A stretch of 64,000 nt of DNA. Source: Salisaeta longa DSM 21114 (GTDB lineage Bacteria > Bacteroidota > Rhodothermia > Rhodothermales > Salinibacteraceae). Below the pieces are notes generated by a model. It had not been told where the DNA came from, searched no databases, and saw only the letters and a program-made list of their open reading frames with translations. This document shows positions 34,582 through 45,428 of the stretch, piece after piece. A program made the translations under genes and the position numbers. Within the stretch, counting starts at the first letter, position 1, and each line of letters starts with the position of its first letter. The DNA is taken from contig NZ_ATTH01000001.1 in the NCBI RefSeq assembly GCF_000419585.1, forward strand, positions 828,005 to 892,004. The letters are read 5' to 3'.

Positions 34582-35523
34582 TCAGCGCGGATTCGGGAGC
34601 GGCGTAACGCCCGAAGGCGCCACGCGAAAGCGGAGCGAATCGACCGCGACGCCCACGGCAACGCCCAACGCGCCCTCGACGTTCGAGGTGGGCTCGCGGC
34701 GGTCGGGGTCGGTGCTGCTGGTGATGAACGAGGCATAGGCTGCGGGGCCGCGGACGAGCGCCGTGCGCACTTCGTGCACCGGCAGCGGGGCCGTGGCCGA
34801 GTCGACCGGGACAGCGTACACCCCTGACCACTGGTAGTGCGGCGCGTTGGGCTGGGCGTATGTAATTTCGCGGGCGACGGCGGTGGGCTGCAGAAAGAAC
34901 TCCACAACCCGCGAGCTGAACGGCGGGCGGCTGGGCTGCAGCTGGGTGTGCATCCAGTAGGAGGTATCGGCGGGGGCGAGCGCCGGGGGCGGCGTCCATG
35001 CGATGGTCACATCCACCGGGTAGATGAACTCCTCCGAGGCGGGAATGTCGAGCGAATCACGGCGCAGGGAGTCAACGCGGATGGCACTTACGGGGGCGTC
35101 CGGGATCTGGAACCAAACAGAATCGATGGCAACAGGCAGCGGCGTTCGGCTGTCCGCGGTGGCTTGCGTTCCGTTCCAGAAGGCCGTAACGCGGAGCGGC
35201 GTTTGGGGCGGCACGGTAGGCGGCGGCCCGTCGGTGCGGTACCGCCCCGGGCGCCCGGGGATGGGGCGATAGGCATACGTCGTGCCGCCAAGCGTAAGGC
35301 GCACCGTCGCATCGGCCACCCCGCCCCCGCTTGGCTGATCGAGCGGGGTGGTTTGCCGGAGCGTGATGATGGGCGCCGGACGGTTGGTGGTCACGAAGGC
35401 TTCCACCACGAGCGCGGTGTCGGTGCGGCCCGGCGCGTACACGTCGCAGCCGCCCAGGCCGATGGCGACCAGCGCAAGCACAATCCAGCACCACCCGAAG
35501 CAAGGCGTACGTTGAGCACTCAT
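34582..35523 (-). CDS. DUF4249 outer-membrane lipoprotein
   Basis: 313 residues. The lipoprotein signal is CWIVLALVAIGLGGCD with a good lipobox (LGGC). The mature protein follows the DUF4249 pattern: ALVVEAFVTTNRPAPIITLRQTTPL, then an Ig-like domain and the DSVWFQIPD region. Its start overlaps the stop of the TonB receptor gene by four bases (ATGA), so the two proteins are probably made together as a receptor-lipoprotein pair comparable in arrangement to SusC/SusD. Ligand unknown. Confidence 0.85.
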   Translation of the reverse strand: MSAQRTPCFGWCWIVLALVAIGLGGCDVYAPGRTDTALVVEAFVTTNRPAPIITLRQTTPLDQPSGGGVADATVRLTLGGTTYAYRPIPGRPGRYRTDGPPPTVPPQTPLRVTAFWNGTQATADSRTPLPVAIDSVWFQIPDAPVSAIRVDSLRRDSLDIPASEEFIYPVDVTIAWTPPPALAPADTSYWMHTQLQPSRPPFSSRVVEFFLQPTAVAREITYAQPNAPHYQWSGVYAVPVDSATAPLPVHEVRTALVRGPAAYASFITSSTDPDRREPTSNVEGALGVAVGVAVDSLRFRVAPSGVTPLPNPR

Positions 35524-38147
35524 AGCGTCATCTCCAGCTCAAATAGCGGAAGGATGGGCAGGCCACGCTGATCGTCGCGCAGCACGCCCGTGGGCGTAGG
35601 CTCGTACTGCCGTCCCACTACGTTGGCGTGGTTCGTAACGTTGTAGAGCGTGAGGCGGGCCTTCCAGCGCGCGCTCAGCATTGAAAACCGATAGCCGGCG
35701 GTAGCATCTACGCGCCAGTACGTGGGCAGCCGGCCGTTGTTAATGCGCGGCCGGTACAAGTAGGTGGTGGGCGCTTCCTGCAACGGCGTGCCGACCGCAT
35801 AGCGGGCCACGGGGCGCGAGAGCGGAAACCCCCTGCGCGCATCGACGGCGAGGGTCGCGCTCCACGGGCCATCGCTCCACCCCAACACGCCGTTGAAGCC
35901 GACGGGCACGTCAAGGTCGGCCGGGCGCCAGCGGCCGTTGTTCTGCTCGGGGGTCTGCACCAGCGAGCGCCCGAGCGACCCACTCACCCGCAGTTGCCAC
36001 GGGCCGCGTTCGGCCAGCAGCGAGAGTTCGGCACCAAAGGCGCGGGCTTTGGCCGGCACGTACTGCCCCAGCAACGTGCCCACGTTGATGCCGGGCCCCT
36101 GCAGGTTATCCTTCGACTGAAAGACATCCTCGGGAATCAGCATGTTGTCCGTCAGCCGGGCGTACAGGTTCAGCTCGGCCGTCAGCATGGGCAGGGGATA
36201 GCTGCGGGCACCGGCGCTAAATTGCCAGGCCGTCGCGGGCGCGACTCCCGCATCCGAGGGAATCCACCGGCTCGATACCACATCGTACGCGAGCGAGAAC
36301 CGATCGCGCAGGCGGTGCAGGTATTGTACGTGACGCCCCGCCGCCGCGCGCAACGTAAGCCACGTGGGATGCAGCACGTACTGTGCGCTCAGTCGCGGTT
36401 GCACTTGCACGTGCGCCACGTCGCTAAAAAATGACGCCCGAACGCCCGTTTGCACCGTCAGCGGACCGGAGGGCTGCCACACGTCCTGCACGTAAGTCGT
36501 CAACTCCACCGCATCCAGACGGCTCACGTCGCGTTGCGTCTCTACATCCGACACCGAGCGCTGCAATCGGCTATCGAGGGTGCTGCTGAATGCAAACCGC
36601 GACACATGAAGTCCGGCCCGCAGCCGATGAGCCACCGAGTGGTAGTAGTCGACGTCGAACTTGGCACCCACGTCGCGCAGCGCCACCGTGTAGTTGGACG
36701 CGAGCGATGCCGTGGTGGTGGGCTGGATGAAGGCCTGCTCCTGCGCGCGATAGCCCGAAAAGTAGCCGGTGCTGGAAAGAAACAGGCGGTCGGATACCAG
36801 CCAGTCGTGTTGCAGGCTGGTGACGGTGTTGTCCCAGTTCTGGCGGACCTCAAAGAACAGGTCGGCCGGCCGCAGCCACGACGAAAAGTCGAACGAGAGG
36901 TCGAACGGCAATCGGAGATCGAGGTCGTCGCGGCCGCGATAAAACGTGAGCGACATGCGGTGGCGGGCATTCAGCCGCGCCGACAGCTTGGCGCTGGTGT
37001 CGTAAAAGTAGTAGCCGGTGCGCAGTGTATCGCGCCGCCCGGTGGCCGGATCGACGACGGGGTGCCGGCGCCCGATGAGCTTATCCACGTACGAGCGCCG
37101 CCCCGACACCATGAACGTCACGTCCTCACTTAGCGGCCCCTCCACCTGAAAGCGCGCGCTGAGTACGCTGAGGGCTGCGCTGGCGTGGGGCGTGCGCGCA
37201 TTGCCGTCCTTCATCTGGGCATCGAGGACCGAGGCCAGGCGGCCGCCGTGCTCGGGCGGAAAGGCGCCGCGGTAGAAGTTTGACGTTTTGAGCGTGCCGG
37301 TTTGGAACGTCGAAATTAGGCTGAAGGCATGCCACGGATGGTAGACCGGCGCGCCGTCCAACAGGTACAAGTTTTGATCGGGGGACGCGCCGCGTACGCT
37401 GAGGCCGCCGCTTAGGATGTTCGACTTGTGGATGCTGGGCATCCATTGCAGGGCCTTGAAAAGATCCGGCTCGCCCAGCGTCGGCAGCTCGTCCAGCTGA
37501 TTCATCGACAGCGTCATCACGCCCGGCACGTATGCTTGCTCGGGATTGGCTGTAGCAGAGCCCTCCACGACGATGCTGTCGGCTGCAATGGTTGTCGTTT
37601 GGAGGAGGACCTGGTTTGGGGCGCCCGTGGTTAGCGTCGTGTCGACGGCTCCGTAGCCCAGATAGGAAATGCGCACCGGATAGCGTCCGGGCGGCAGGCC
37701 CGAGAGGGCGAAATAGCCGTCCCGGTTGGTGACGGCGCCGGCATCGATGCTGGGAATGTAGATGTGGGCGCCGGGAAGCACTTCACGCGATCGAGCATCG
37801 AGGACCCGGCCGCGGAGGGTCGCGCGCGCCGCGGCGTTTGTGTCGGATACAATGACGAACTGATCGTCGCGTATGGCCGTGGCGGCCAGGCCCGATCCGC
37901 GAAGCACACAGCGCAACGCCGCCTCGGCATCATCGCCCACGTAGCGACAGCTTGCCGTGCGGCCGTTTACCACGCGCTCAGCAAATACAAGTCGGATGTT
38001 GCTCTGATCCTGAACCAGGCGAAGGGCTCGGTCCAGCGGCATTTTCTCGACATTGAGCCGAAGCGTTTGGCCATGCGCACCAAAGCCGCATGCCACCCAC
38101 AGAATCAATACTCCAGCACCGACGATCCAGCATCGTCGATCATACAT
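35520..38147 (-). CDS. TonB-dependent receptor with STN and carboxypeptidase-regulatory domains
   Basis: 875 residues. The signal peptide ends near GFGAHGQ. A secretin/TonB short N-terminal (STN) domain (LNVEKMPLDRALRLVQDQSN) covers about residues 30-100, as in receptors that signal to an anti-sigma factor. CarboxypepD_reg follows (RVLDARSREVLPGAHIYIP), then the plug (ELPTLGEPDLFKALQWMP, GGLSVRGASPDQNLYLLDG) and a 22-strand-type barrel ending FELEMTL. A strong AGGAGG lies 7 nt before the ATG. No sigma/anti-sigma pair is nearby. It is coupled to the DUF4249 lipoprotein gene; the transported ligand is unknown. Confidence 0.92.
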   Translation of the reverse strand: MYDRRCWIVGAGVLILWVACGFGAHGQTLRLNVEKMPLDRALRLVQDQSNIRLVFAERVVNGRTASCRYVGDDAEAALRCVLRGSGLAATAIRDDQFVIVSDTNAAARATLRGRVLDARSREVLPGAHIYIPSIDAGAVTNRDGYFALSGLPPGRYPVRISYLGYGAVDTTLTTGAPNQVLLQTTTIAADSIVVEGSATANPEQAYVPGVMTLSMNQLDELPTLGEPDLFKALQWMPSIHKSNILSGGLSVRGASPDQNLYLLDGAPVYHPWHAFSLISTFQTGTLKTSNFYRGAFPPEHGGRLASVLDAQMKDGNARTPHASAALSVLSARFQVEGPLSEDVTFMVSGRRSYVDKLIGRRHPVVDPATGRRDTLRTGYYFYDTSAKLSARLNARHRMSLTFYRGRDDLDLRLPFDLSFDFSSWLRPADLFFEVRQNWDNTVTSLQHDWLVSDRLFLSSTGYFSGYRAQEQAFIQPTTTASLASNYTVALRDVGAKFDVDYYHSVAHRLRAGLHVSRFAFSSTLDSRLQRSVSDVETQRDVSRLDAVELTTYVQDVWQPSGPLTVQTGVRASFFSDVAHVQVQPRLSAQYVLHPTWLTLRAAAGRHVQYLHRLRDRFSLAYDVVSSRWIPSDAGVAPATAWQFSAGARSYPLPMLTAELNLYARLTDNMLIPEDVFQSKDNLQGPGINVGTLLGQYVPAKARAFGAELSLLAERGPWQLRVSGSLGRSLVQTPEQNNGRWRPADLDVPVGFNGVLGWSDGPWSATLAVDARRGFPLSRPVARYAVGTPLQEAPTTYLYRPRINNGRLPTYWRVDATAGYRFSMLSARWKARLTLYNVTNHANVVGRQYEPTPTGVLRDDQRGLPILPLFELEMTL

Positions 38148-38159
38148 GCGCAGCCCTCC

Positions 38160-39611
38160 TTATGCCACGATGGTCTCCGTCTGCGCAGCTTCCTGAAGTG
38201 TGGTGCGCTCAAGGGCTGTGCCCAGCAAGGTGGAGGAGGTGCAGTCGTCGATGCGTACGCGGACGTAATCGCCCGCCTGATAGTCCTCCCGGTCGAACAC
38301 CACGCCCTTGTTTGTATCGGTGCGCCCAAAGAACTGCTCGTCGCTTTTCTTGCTCGGCCCTTCGACCAGCACAACGTGCGTGCGCCCAACCTCCTGCTTG
38401 TTGCTCTCCAATGCGTGCCCACGCTGGAGCGTGATGATCTCTTCGAGGCGGCGCTGCTTCACCTCCTCCGGAACGTCGTCTTCGTACTTGCGCGCTGCGT
38501 ACGTATTGGGGCGCTCGCTGTACTTAAACATGTACGCATGATCGTAGCGCACCTCCTTCATGAGGGAAAGCGTGTCTTCATGCTGTGCTTCGGTCTCGCC
38601 GCAAAAGCCTGCGATGATGTCGGTAGAGAAGCTGATGCCCGGACAAATCCGCCGCGCGCGCTCAATGAGCGCCAGATACTCCTTGCGCGTGTAGGTACGG
38701 CGCATGCGCTGCAGCACCTCGGTGTTGCCATGCTGTACGGGAAGGTGAATGTAGTTGCAGATGTTGGGCCGCTCGCGGTGCACATGCAGCAGCTCATCCG
38801 AGCAGTCCTTCGGGTGACTCGTAGAATAGCGAATCCGAAGCTCAGGCGATACGAGCGAGATGCGATGCAACAGCTCCGGAAAGCTGACTGCGGTTCCGTC
38901 CTGCGCGAAGTGATACGAGTTTACGTTTTGGCCCAGCACCGTCACCTCCTTGTAGCCGTCTTCCACGAGTTGCGCGACCTCCGAGAGGATGGTGGTCACC
39001 GGACGGCTGCGCTCGCGGCCCCGCGTAAACGGCACAACGCAGAACGAGCACATGTTGTCGCAGCCGCGCATGATGGAGACAAATGCAGAGAGTCCATTGG
39101 ATGCGTACCGGACCGGCGACACATCGGCATAGGTCTCCTCCTTCGAAAGCTGCACGTTTACCGCCGCCTGCCCGCTCTCATTGGCCTCATGGAGGAGGCG
39201 CGGCAGGTCGCGGTAGGCATCGGGCCCCACCACGAGGTCTACGAGCTTTTCTTGCTCCAGAAGCTTTTCCCGCAGGCGCTCGGCCATGCAACCCAGCACG
39301 CCAAGTGTGAGGTCGCGCTTCGCGTCGCGCTTCTGTGCACGCAGCATGCCCAGGCGGGTGCGCACCTTCTGTTCGGCATTTTCCCGGATCGCGCACGTGT
39401 TGATGAGCACCACGTCGGCTTCGGCCTCGTCACGGGTGAGGCCATAGCCATGCTCCTCAAGCACCGACGCTACAATTTCTGAATCCGAGACGTTCATCTG
39501 GCAACCGTAGGTCTCCAGATAAACCATCTGCTGGCCCGTGGCCTCGCGCGCGAGCGGCTTGGCCCGGTCAACGTCTTCGTCCAAGATGTCGATGTCTTGA
39601 ATAGGTTGCAT
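38160..39611 (-). CDS. miaB: tRNA-2-methylthio-N6-dimethylallyladenosine synthase MiaB
   Basis: 483 residues. The N-terminal methylthiotransferase domain carries cluster-binding C37 (ETYGCQMN), C73 ([10 protein letters not shown]) and C108 (GVLGCMAER). The radical-SAM cluster motif CxxxCxxC is C184/C188/C191 (GCDNMCSFC). A C-terminal TRAM domain follows from about residue 405. It adds the 2-methylthio group to i6A37 made by MiaA. Its stop is 12 bp before the TonB receptor start, so the two may be co-transcribed. Confidence 0.97.
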   Translation of the reverse strand: MQPIQDIDILDEDVDRAKPLAREATGQQMVYLETYGCQMNVSDSEIVASVLEEHGYGLTRDEAEADVVLINTCAIRENAEQKVRTRLGMLRAQKRDAKRDLTLGVLGCMAERLREKLLEQEKLVDLVVGPDAYRDLPRLLHEANESGQAAVNVQLSKEETYADVSPVRYASNGLSAFVSIMRGCDNMCSFCVVPFTRGRERSRPVTTILSEVAQLVEDGYKEVTVLGQNVNSYHFAQDGTAVSFPELLHRISLVSPELRIRYSTSHPKDCSDELLHVHRERPNICNYIHLPVQHGNTEVLQRMRRTYTRKEYLALIERARRICPGISFSTDIIAGFCGETEAQHEDTLSLMKEVRYDHAYMFKYSERPNTYAARKYEDDVPEEVKQRRLEEIITLQRGHALESNKQEVGRTHVVLVEGPSKKSDEQFFGRTDTNKGVVFDREDYQAGDYVRVRIDDCTSSTLLGTALERTTLQEAAQTETIVA

Positions 39612-39745
39612 GGCAGAATCTGCGTCCAGGAATTCGACGAGGCGATAGGAGGAATGGGTGTACCAGGTGTCCTTTCATTCTGGCTCGGGGGATAACGTTC
39701 CCTCGTGGGGCGATAGATTTACGGGAAGAAGGCTATCGCATTACT

Positions 39746-39774
39746 GCTATAACTGGTATCTGCTCATCTTGCAA
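39746..39774 (-). promoter_or_regulatory. candidate promoter upstream of miaB
   Basis: Minus strand: TTGCAA (39769-39774), 17-bp spacer, TATAGC (39746-39751), each 4/6 to the sigma70 consensus, about 135 nt before the miaB ATG. The -35 overlaps a CTGTTATTG element (39772-39780) that recurs upstream of two other genes. Confidence 0.35.
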
Positions 39775-39870
39775 TAACAGACATAAGTAGATGCGTGAGG
39801 GTTGATGCCTCCTTCTACCCCAATCGTCAATGGGGATGCCGGTGTGACGTTGTCAGTGCACCGCGACGGC

Positions 39871-42800
39871 TTAGCGCACCACGGTCATTCGTTGCGTACG
39901 GACGGCAGCCGGTGTGGTGAGGCGTAGAAAGTACACCCCACTGGCAAGCCCACGCGTGCGAAACGTGACTTCCTTGCGGCCGGCCGTCTGTGTATCGTTC
40001 ACCAACACGCGAACGGCGCGTCCAAGCACATCGTACACGGCCACGCGCACCGGACCATCAACCGGAAGCTCGTAGCGCAGCGTCGTTTGTTGCTGGAAGG
40101 GGTTGGGGAAGTTGGCATGCAACGCTACGCGCGTGGGCGCCGCCCGCTCCACAATCACCGGGTCAACGAGCGACGCACGGCCGTCTGTATCCACCTGCCG
40201 GAGGCGATACGCAACCTTTGCGGCAGCAAACGGCACCTCGGCATCAACAAAGCGATACGTGTGGGGCGCGGTAGTCGTACCGGCGCCCGCGACAAATCCG
40301 ATGCGCGTAAATGCGTGGGTGCTGTCGCCGCCCACGCGGCGCAAAACGGCAAACCCCGCGTTGTTTGTCTCACTCGCTGTCTTCCAGGAAAGTCCGATGC
40401 CTTGTGACTGCTGCGTGGCCCGGAACGACACGAGCTCCACGGGCAGCGGCGTCGTTTGCAGCGTCGCGTAGTCGTCTTCCGTGGTTACGCCATTCCCCGG
40501 AGCCGAATCGGGATCTGTGGGCCCCGCTGCCGTCACCTCCGCGACACTCGTAAACGGCGCTTTGCTATCCACCGTGCCCGTTAGCGCCAGCGTAGCCGTA
40601 TTGCTCGCATCCAACAGCCCAAGTTGCCACACGCCCGTTGCGGCACTGTAGCTTCCGCTGCTCGGCATGGCCTGCGTTAGCGTGAATCCGGTGGGTACTG
40701 GGAACGCGGTCGACACGTCGCCCGCTCCGCCCGGACCGTCGTTGGTAAGCGTGAGGGTGATGGTAAACGGTTCGCCAGGCAGTGGATTGGAGGCGCTGCT
40801 CGTAAGCGCAAGCGAGACGTCGGCCGCCGGGACTCCCAGGGCGAGCGACGCGGTGTCGTCCTCGCCCGTGCCCGCCCCGGGCGTTGAGTCTGGATCGCGC
40901 ACGGCCGCAGCCGAAACGGCACCATTGGTGGTCACCTGGCTGCTTGTGTTCACCACACCTGTAAAAGAGAGCGTGACCGCATCGCCGCTTGCAATCGACG
41001 CGAGGGTCCACGTTCCTCCGCTGAACGTGCCTGCGGCGGTGGACACATTGTTGATGGACAGCCCGCTGGGGCCTTGCACCGAAACGGATACGTCGGCGGC
41101 TGCACTCGGGCCATCATTCGTGAGCGTGTACGTTACAACCTGCGACGTGCCGTAGTCCGGCGTGGTATCGCTGCCCGATACGGCGAGGGAGAGGTCGGCC
41201 GAGGGAGCGGTTAGCACCACCGAGTCGCTGTTGTTGTTGGCGACAGGGTCGTTCAGCGATTGGCTCACAATGGCGGACGTAAGCGTAGCATCGGACGTGA
41301 GTTGGGCGGTTGCTTCGATCGTTAGCGATTTGGTTTCGGCAGCGCCCAGCGTGGCCAGCGTCCATGTACCGGTTGCTGTAGCCGCATCGTAGCTCCACGC
41401 CCCGTCGCCTTGCACCTGATCGATCGACAGCCCGCTCGGAAGCGCGCCCTCAATGCGAACATCACTCGTTGCGGTTTGGCCGCCGGTCACCGACAGCGTC
41501 ACCGTGATGGCTTCGTTGTAGGCGGGCGTCGCGTTTGAGACAGCCAGCGCAACCGACAGATCGGCGTCGTTGTCTTCAATTGTCGCTGTAGCAGGCGCAG
41601 CGGGCGCTTGGGCGCCCGAAGGATTGGTGAGTGCGAGCTCAAAGGTTTCCGCGGATTCGTCCGATGCGTCATCGGCTGTGGCCACCGGTACCGTTTGCTC
41701 GGTAGTGCCCGCCGGGAAGGTGAGCGTACCGCTGACCGCCGTGTAGTCGCTGCCCGCCGTGGCCGTGCCACCTTGTGTGCGATAGTCGACCGTAGCTGCG
41801 GTACCCGACGGGGCATCGAGGGTAACGATAAACTGCGCCCCTTCCCCCTCAATCACAGACACATCTTGCACCGTAAGTTGCGGCGCCGCGTCGTCATTGG
41901 TGAGCGTGGTTGTCACCGTTCCGGTTTGGATCGTAGCATTGGACGGATTGGCGAGCGTCAGGGCAAACGTTTCGTCGGGCTCAAATGTCGCATCGCCCTG
42001 CACTGTCACATCTACGGATGCGGTGGTATTTCCGGCCGGAATGGTGAGCGTACCCGAGGCGCTGGCGAAGTCCGCGCCGGCCGTGGCCGTACCGTCCTGG
42101 GTTGCATAGGCGGCGGTGACGTCGTACACCAGCGGCTCCGACAACGTGACCGTGTACGTGAGCGCCTGCGTGCTGCCTGTGCCCTCGGCCACGTCCGACG
42201 GCCCGCTAAGCGACAAGGCGGCCTGCTGCGGCGTGAGCGTTTGGCTGTAGTAGTCATCGCCTTGACCATCCGCGGGCGTCGAGTCGGTATCCAGGGGCGC
42301 GAGGGCGGTCACCTCTGCCGTGACCTGCTGATCGGCAGACGGCGCGGCAACACGTACGGTCACCTGAAGCGCGGCCGAACCACCGCTAGGCACCGGTCCG
42401 GGCGTCCACACGACATCGCCCCCCGCCGGATTGTAGCTCGCTGCGTTCGTGCCACGAATGCTTTGGACGTCCAGCCCACCCGGAAGCGGTGCCGTAACCT
42501 CAACCCCAGTCGCGGTGCCGTTGCCCGTGTTGTCTAGGGACAACGTGTACGTCAGATCGGTACCATACGTCGCCTGCGCAGGCACGTCGGCCGTAAGCGC
42601 CACATCCACCGTTTCGGCTTCAAGGGTCACGCTGGCGTCCTCGTTGCCCGGCACCGGGTCCCGCGGATCTACAGTTTCGATGGTTGCACTGTTTGTAACC
42701 GCGGCCGTGGTGGTGAGCGTCGCGTTGATCGTAAGTGTACGCGTATCACCGGCGGGCACCGTGCCCACATCCCACACCGCGTCGCCGCTGGCAGGATCAT

Positions 42801-45390
42801 AGCTTGAAGCCGCGTCGCCGGTCGCCGACTGGAAGGCTAGGCCGCTGGGCAATGCATCGCGGACGGTGACGCCCGTCGCGGCATCGGGGCCGTTGTTTGT
42901 AAGCGTGAGGGTGAGCGCTACCGCGCCATTGAGCGGCGGGCGTGCATCGTCTGCAGCCTGCGTTAGGACGAGCTCGGCCGTGGGCACCGCCACAGTGGTT
43001 GGGTCATCTGCGGCTGCGGTTGCCGGGTCATCGGTGACGAGGTCTGCCACGTCGAACGTAGACGTCGCAATCGTTCCCTGGCTGCTAAACTGATTGACGT
43101 AGGGCGTGCTGCCCGCCGGCTGCTCGGGCGGATCGTTAACTGTGACCGTGAAGTCGTGGGTCGTTTGTGGAGCCGTCGCGCCGATGGCTTGTCCACTCAG
43201 CGTTCCCAGCGACGTGTTGGCCTGCCCGCTAGCCAGCGTCACCGCGCCTGGCAACGTCTCGCTTAGCGTAAGATCGCTTGCTGACTGATCGCCGGTGTTT
43301 GTGAGTGTCGTCGTAAACGTCACATCCTCGCCCGGATCGACCCGGCCGTCCCCATCGGCATCGGATGCCTGCGCATCGGTGCGCGTTGCGATGAGAAGGG
43401 GCGCCGCATCGACGGCCGTGACCGTAGGAGCCACGGCGGCTCCACTAGACGGCCGCGACGGAATGGCACCCGTTTCACGCGTGTCCACCGTCGACTGCAC
43501 GCTGAGCGTTGGCGCCGCTGTAGTCGACGGAAACGGGTCGGCAAGCGTCGCCTGGAAGGTGACCGTTAGCGTGGTGGGCGCGGTGCCGCCATACACCGCG
43601 CCAGCCGGTAGCACAACATTTTCGAGCGTGAGCGTGGCCTCCGTAGCATTTCCCGAAGCGACCGTGCCCACGTTGGTTGTAATGGAGCCCGGCACGAGCG
43701 TCAGGTTCGGATCAAGCGGGAGATCAACGGTGCCATTGGCAACGCCCACGTAGCTGTTGTTAGCCCCAGTGATGGTGTACGTGACCACATCGCCCGGATC
43801 GAGGGTGTTGTCGCTGCGTGAAGCCGTGCTGCTGCCATTGTCGGTGCGCGCGGTAAGCGCCAGCGTGTGCTCAAGAACTGGCGCCACCGACAGGCGGTGC
43901 ACCCGCCCCGAGGGTGGATCGAAGGACGTGCTGCGGGCCCCCACGTAGAATGTGGGCACCGCATCGCCGTTCAGGTCGACGGCTGCAACGCCACTTCCAA
44001 ACAAATCGCCTGCTGCGAGCGCGGGCGACGGGTTGAACCCGTTCGTGCCCGAGCGAAGGGCAAAAAGTGAACGCACCAATGAGGTCGTGCCATCCAGCGC
44101 CGCATTCAAATCGTTGGTGTACAGCAGGTAGGCCGCCCCCTGATCGTTGGCGGGCTCACCAAACGGATGCCAGCCTTCCGCACCGATCAGCACCTCCGAC
44201 GTGCCATTTCCATCCAGGTCATCGACCACAGCGATCGAGGTCCCAAAGTTCGAATTACTGGGCCAGCTATCGAGCGCAATGCCCCCAACGCCGTCCCCAA
44301 ACCGCGTATGCCGGTCGATGCTAAACGTATTCGCCGCATTATCGTAGTCGAGGTCGACGAGATAGACCGCGCCTCGGTTCGTTCCCCCAAGGTCGTCGGT
44401 GTACGCACCCACCAGCAACTCGGGGGTACCACCGCCATCCAAATCGTTCAGCGCGGCCACCGACTGACCAAAGCGGGCTCCTGCCGGCACGTTCGTCAAT
44501 CCAGCATTGTCGAGCACCGAATTATCAACGGTTTGAGCCGCCGTCAGCTCGGCCGCCCCTCCATTCCAGCCAATCTGGGCAAGAACGAAACCGCCCGGCG
44601 ACTGACTGCCCTGTGTGATTCCGTCATCGATAAGACGCCGCGTACCCAGCGCAAGCGTGGTAATGCTGCCACCCGTACCGTCTACGTCGCCCAGTGCGCT
44701 GATGCTTTCTCCAAAGTAGGCCCCGCCAAACCCCGTATTGGGCGTATTGCTCGTATTCCGGCGATCCAGCGTAAGGAGCGGATGCGTATCATCGAACTTG
44801 TCGAAGCCCAGCACATCGCCGCTGCTGTTTAGGCGAACGATGTAAAGCGCGCCCACCTTGCCATTACAGGCAATGTCATCGGGGCCCGCGCCCGGCGGGA
44901 AGGTGTTCGCGCCATCGTCAGCACAGTCGCTCACGCCATCCTGATTGATGTCGAGCGTTTTGTCGCCCGAGGCGCCTATCGCCAGATCCGGCACACCATT
45001 GCCATCCACATCGCCGATGGACGTGATCCCAGAGCCGAAGGCAGGCTCGATCGTGCCAAAGGGCATCAGCACCGCCGCGCCCATGTCGGTGGCGTCAATC
45101 GTTGCCGTGTCACGGATGGTGCCATCGGCCTGCATAAAGTGGAGGACCACCGCCCCAACGGAGCTCTGCCCATTGTACGGCGTGGCCGGGGCCCCCACCG
45201 CTAAGTCGCGCACCCCATTGCCGTCAATATCCCCGACAGCAACCACGCGCTCCCCATAAAAAGAAAGCCCATTCGGAGCCGTGCTTACCACCGCATGGTC
45301 CTGAATGAGCGAACCGGTTTGCCCCTGCGCCGGAGGCACAGCTAAAAGCAACAAGACACAGCCAAAAACAGCCGACAGCGTGCGTGACAT
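39871..45390 (-). CDS. giant T9SS-exported surface protein: FG-GAP, DUF11 and Calx-beta repeats
   Basis: 1,839 residues. After the signal peptide (LSAVFGCVLLLLAVPPAQGQ), six FG-GAP/integrin-like repeats with calcium-loop sequences (GDIDGNGVRDLAVGAP and variants) span about residues 45-490. About seven DUF11 Ig-like modules (LTNNGPDAATGV type) and two Calx-beta modules (about 1050-1265; GTATAGSDYTAVSGTLTF) follow. The C-terminal ~85 residues (HANFPNPFQQQTTLRYELP... VYDVLGRAV... GVYFLRL) are a type IX secretion sorting domain, so it should be secreted or anchored at the surface. It is the last and largest gene of the run with the tail-collar genes, 38 bp after the previous stop. Adhesion or surface-layer role inferred. 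Confidence 0.9.
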   Translation of the reverse strand: MSRTLSAVFGCVLLLLAVPPAQGQTGSLIQDHAVVSTAPNGLSFYGERVVAVGDIDGNGVRDLAVGAPATPYNGQSSVGAVVLHFMQADGTIRDTATIDATDMGAAVLMPFGTIEPAFGSGITSIGDVDGNGVPDLAIGASGDKTLDINQDGVSDCADDGANTFPPGAGPDDIACNGKVGALYIVRLNSSGDVLGFDKFDDTHPLLTLDRRNTSNTPNTGFGGAYFGESISALGDVDGTGGSITTLALGTRRLIDDGITQGSQSPGGFVLAQIGWNGGAAELTAAQTVDNSVLDNAGLTNVPAGARFGQSVAALNDLDGGGTPELLVGAYTDDLGGTNRGAVYLVDLDYDNAANTFSIDRHTRFGDGVGGIALDSWPSNSNFGTSIAVVDDLDGNGTSEVLIGAEGWHPFGEPANDQGAAYLLYTNDLNAALDGTTSLVRSLFALRSGTNGFNPSPALAAGDLFGSGVAAVDLNGDAVPTFYVGARSTSFDPPSGRVHRLSVAPVLEHTLALTARTDNGSSTASRSDNTLDPGDVVTYTITGANNSYVGVANGTVDLPLDPNLTLVPGSITTNVGTVASGNATEATLTLENVVLPAGAVYGGTAPTTLTVTFQATLADPFPSTTAAPTLSVQSTVDTRETGAIPSRPSSGAAVAPTVTAVDAAPLLIATRTDAQASDADGDGRVDPGEDVTFTTTLTNTGDQSASDLTLSETLPGAVTLASGQANTSLGTLSGQAIGATAPQTTHDFTVTVNDPPEQPAGSTPYVNQFSSQGTIATSTFDVADLVTDDPATAAADDPTTVAVPTAELVLTQAADDARPPLNGAVALTLTLTNNGPDAATGVTVRDALPSGLAFQSATGDAASSYDPASGDAVWDVGTVPAGDTRTLTINATLTTTAAVTNSATIETVDPRDPVPGNEDASVTLEAETVDVALTADVPAQATYGTDLTYTLSLDNTGNGTATGVEVTAPLPGGLDVQSIRGTNAASYNPAGGDVVWTPGPVPSGGSAALQVTVRVAAPSADQQVTAEVTALAPLDTDSTPADGQGDDYYSQTLTPQQAALSLSGPSDVAEGTGSTQALTYTVTLSEPLVYDVTAAYATQDGTATAGADFASASGTLTIPAGNTTASVDVTVQGDATFEPDETFALTLANPSNATIQTGTVTTTLTNDDAAPQLTVQDVSVIEGEGAQFIVTLDAPSGTAATVDYRTQGGTATAGSDYTAVSGTLTFPAGTTEQTVPVATADDASDESAETFELALTNPSGAQAPAAPATATIEDNDADLSVALAVSNATPAYNEAITVTLSVTGGQTATSDVRIEGALPSGLSIDQVQGDGAWSYDAATATGTWTLATLGAAETKSLTIEATAQLTSDATLTSAIVSQSLNDPVANNNSDSVVLTAPSADLSLAVSGSDTTPDYGTSQVVTYTLTNDGPSAAADVSVSVQGPSGLSINNVSTAAGTFSGGTWTLASIASGDAVTLSFTGVVNTSSQVTTNGAVSAAAVRDPDSTPGAGTGEDDTASLALGVPAADVSLALTSSASNPLPGEPFTITLTLTNDGPGGAGDVSTAFPVPTGFTLTQAMPSSGSYSAATGVWQLGLLDASNTATLALTGTVDSKAPFTSVAEVTAAGPTDPDSAPGNGVTTEDDYATLQTTPLPVELVSFRATQQSQGIGLSWKTASETNNAGFAVLRRVGGDSTHAFTRIGFVAGAGTTTAPHTYRFVDAEVPFAAAKVAYRLRQVDTDGRASLVDPVIVERAAPTRVALHANFPNPFQQQTTLRYELPVDGPVRVAVYDVLGRAVRVLVNDTQTAGRKEVTFRTRGLASGVYFLRLTTPAAVRTQRMTVVR

Positions 45391-45428
45391 AAAAAAGATC
45401 GGGTGAGGAGTGGGGAGTAGTGGATGCG

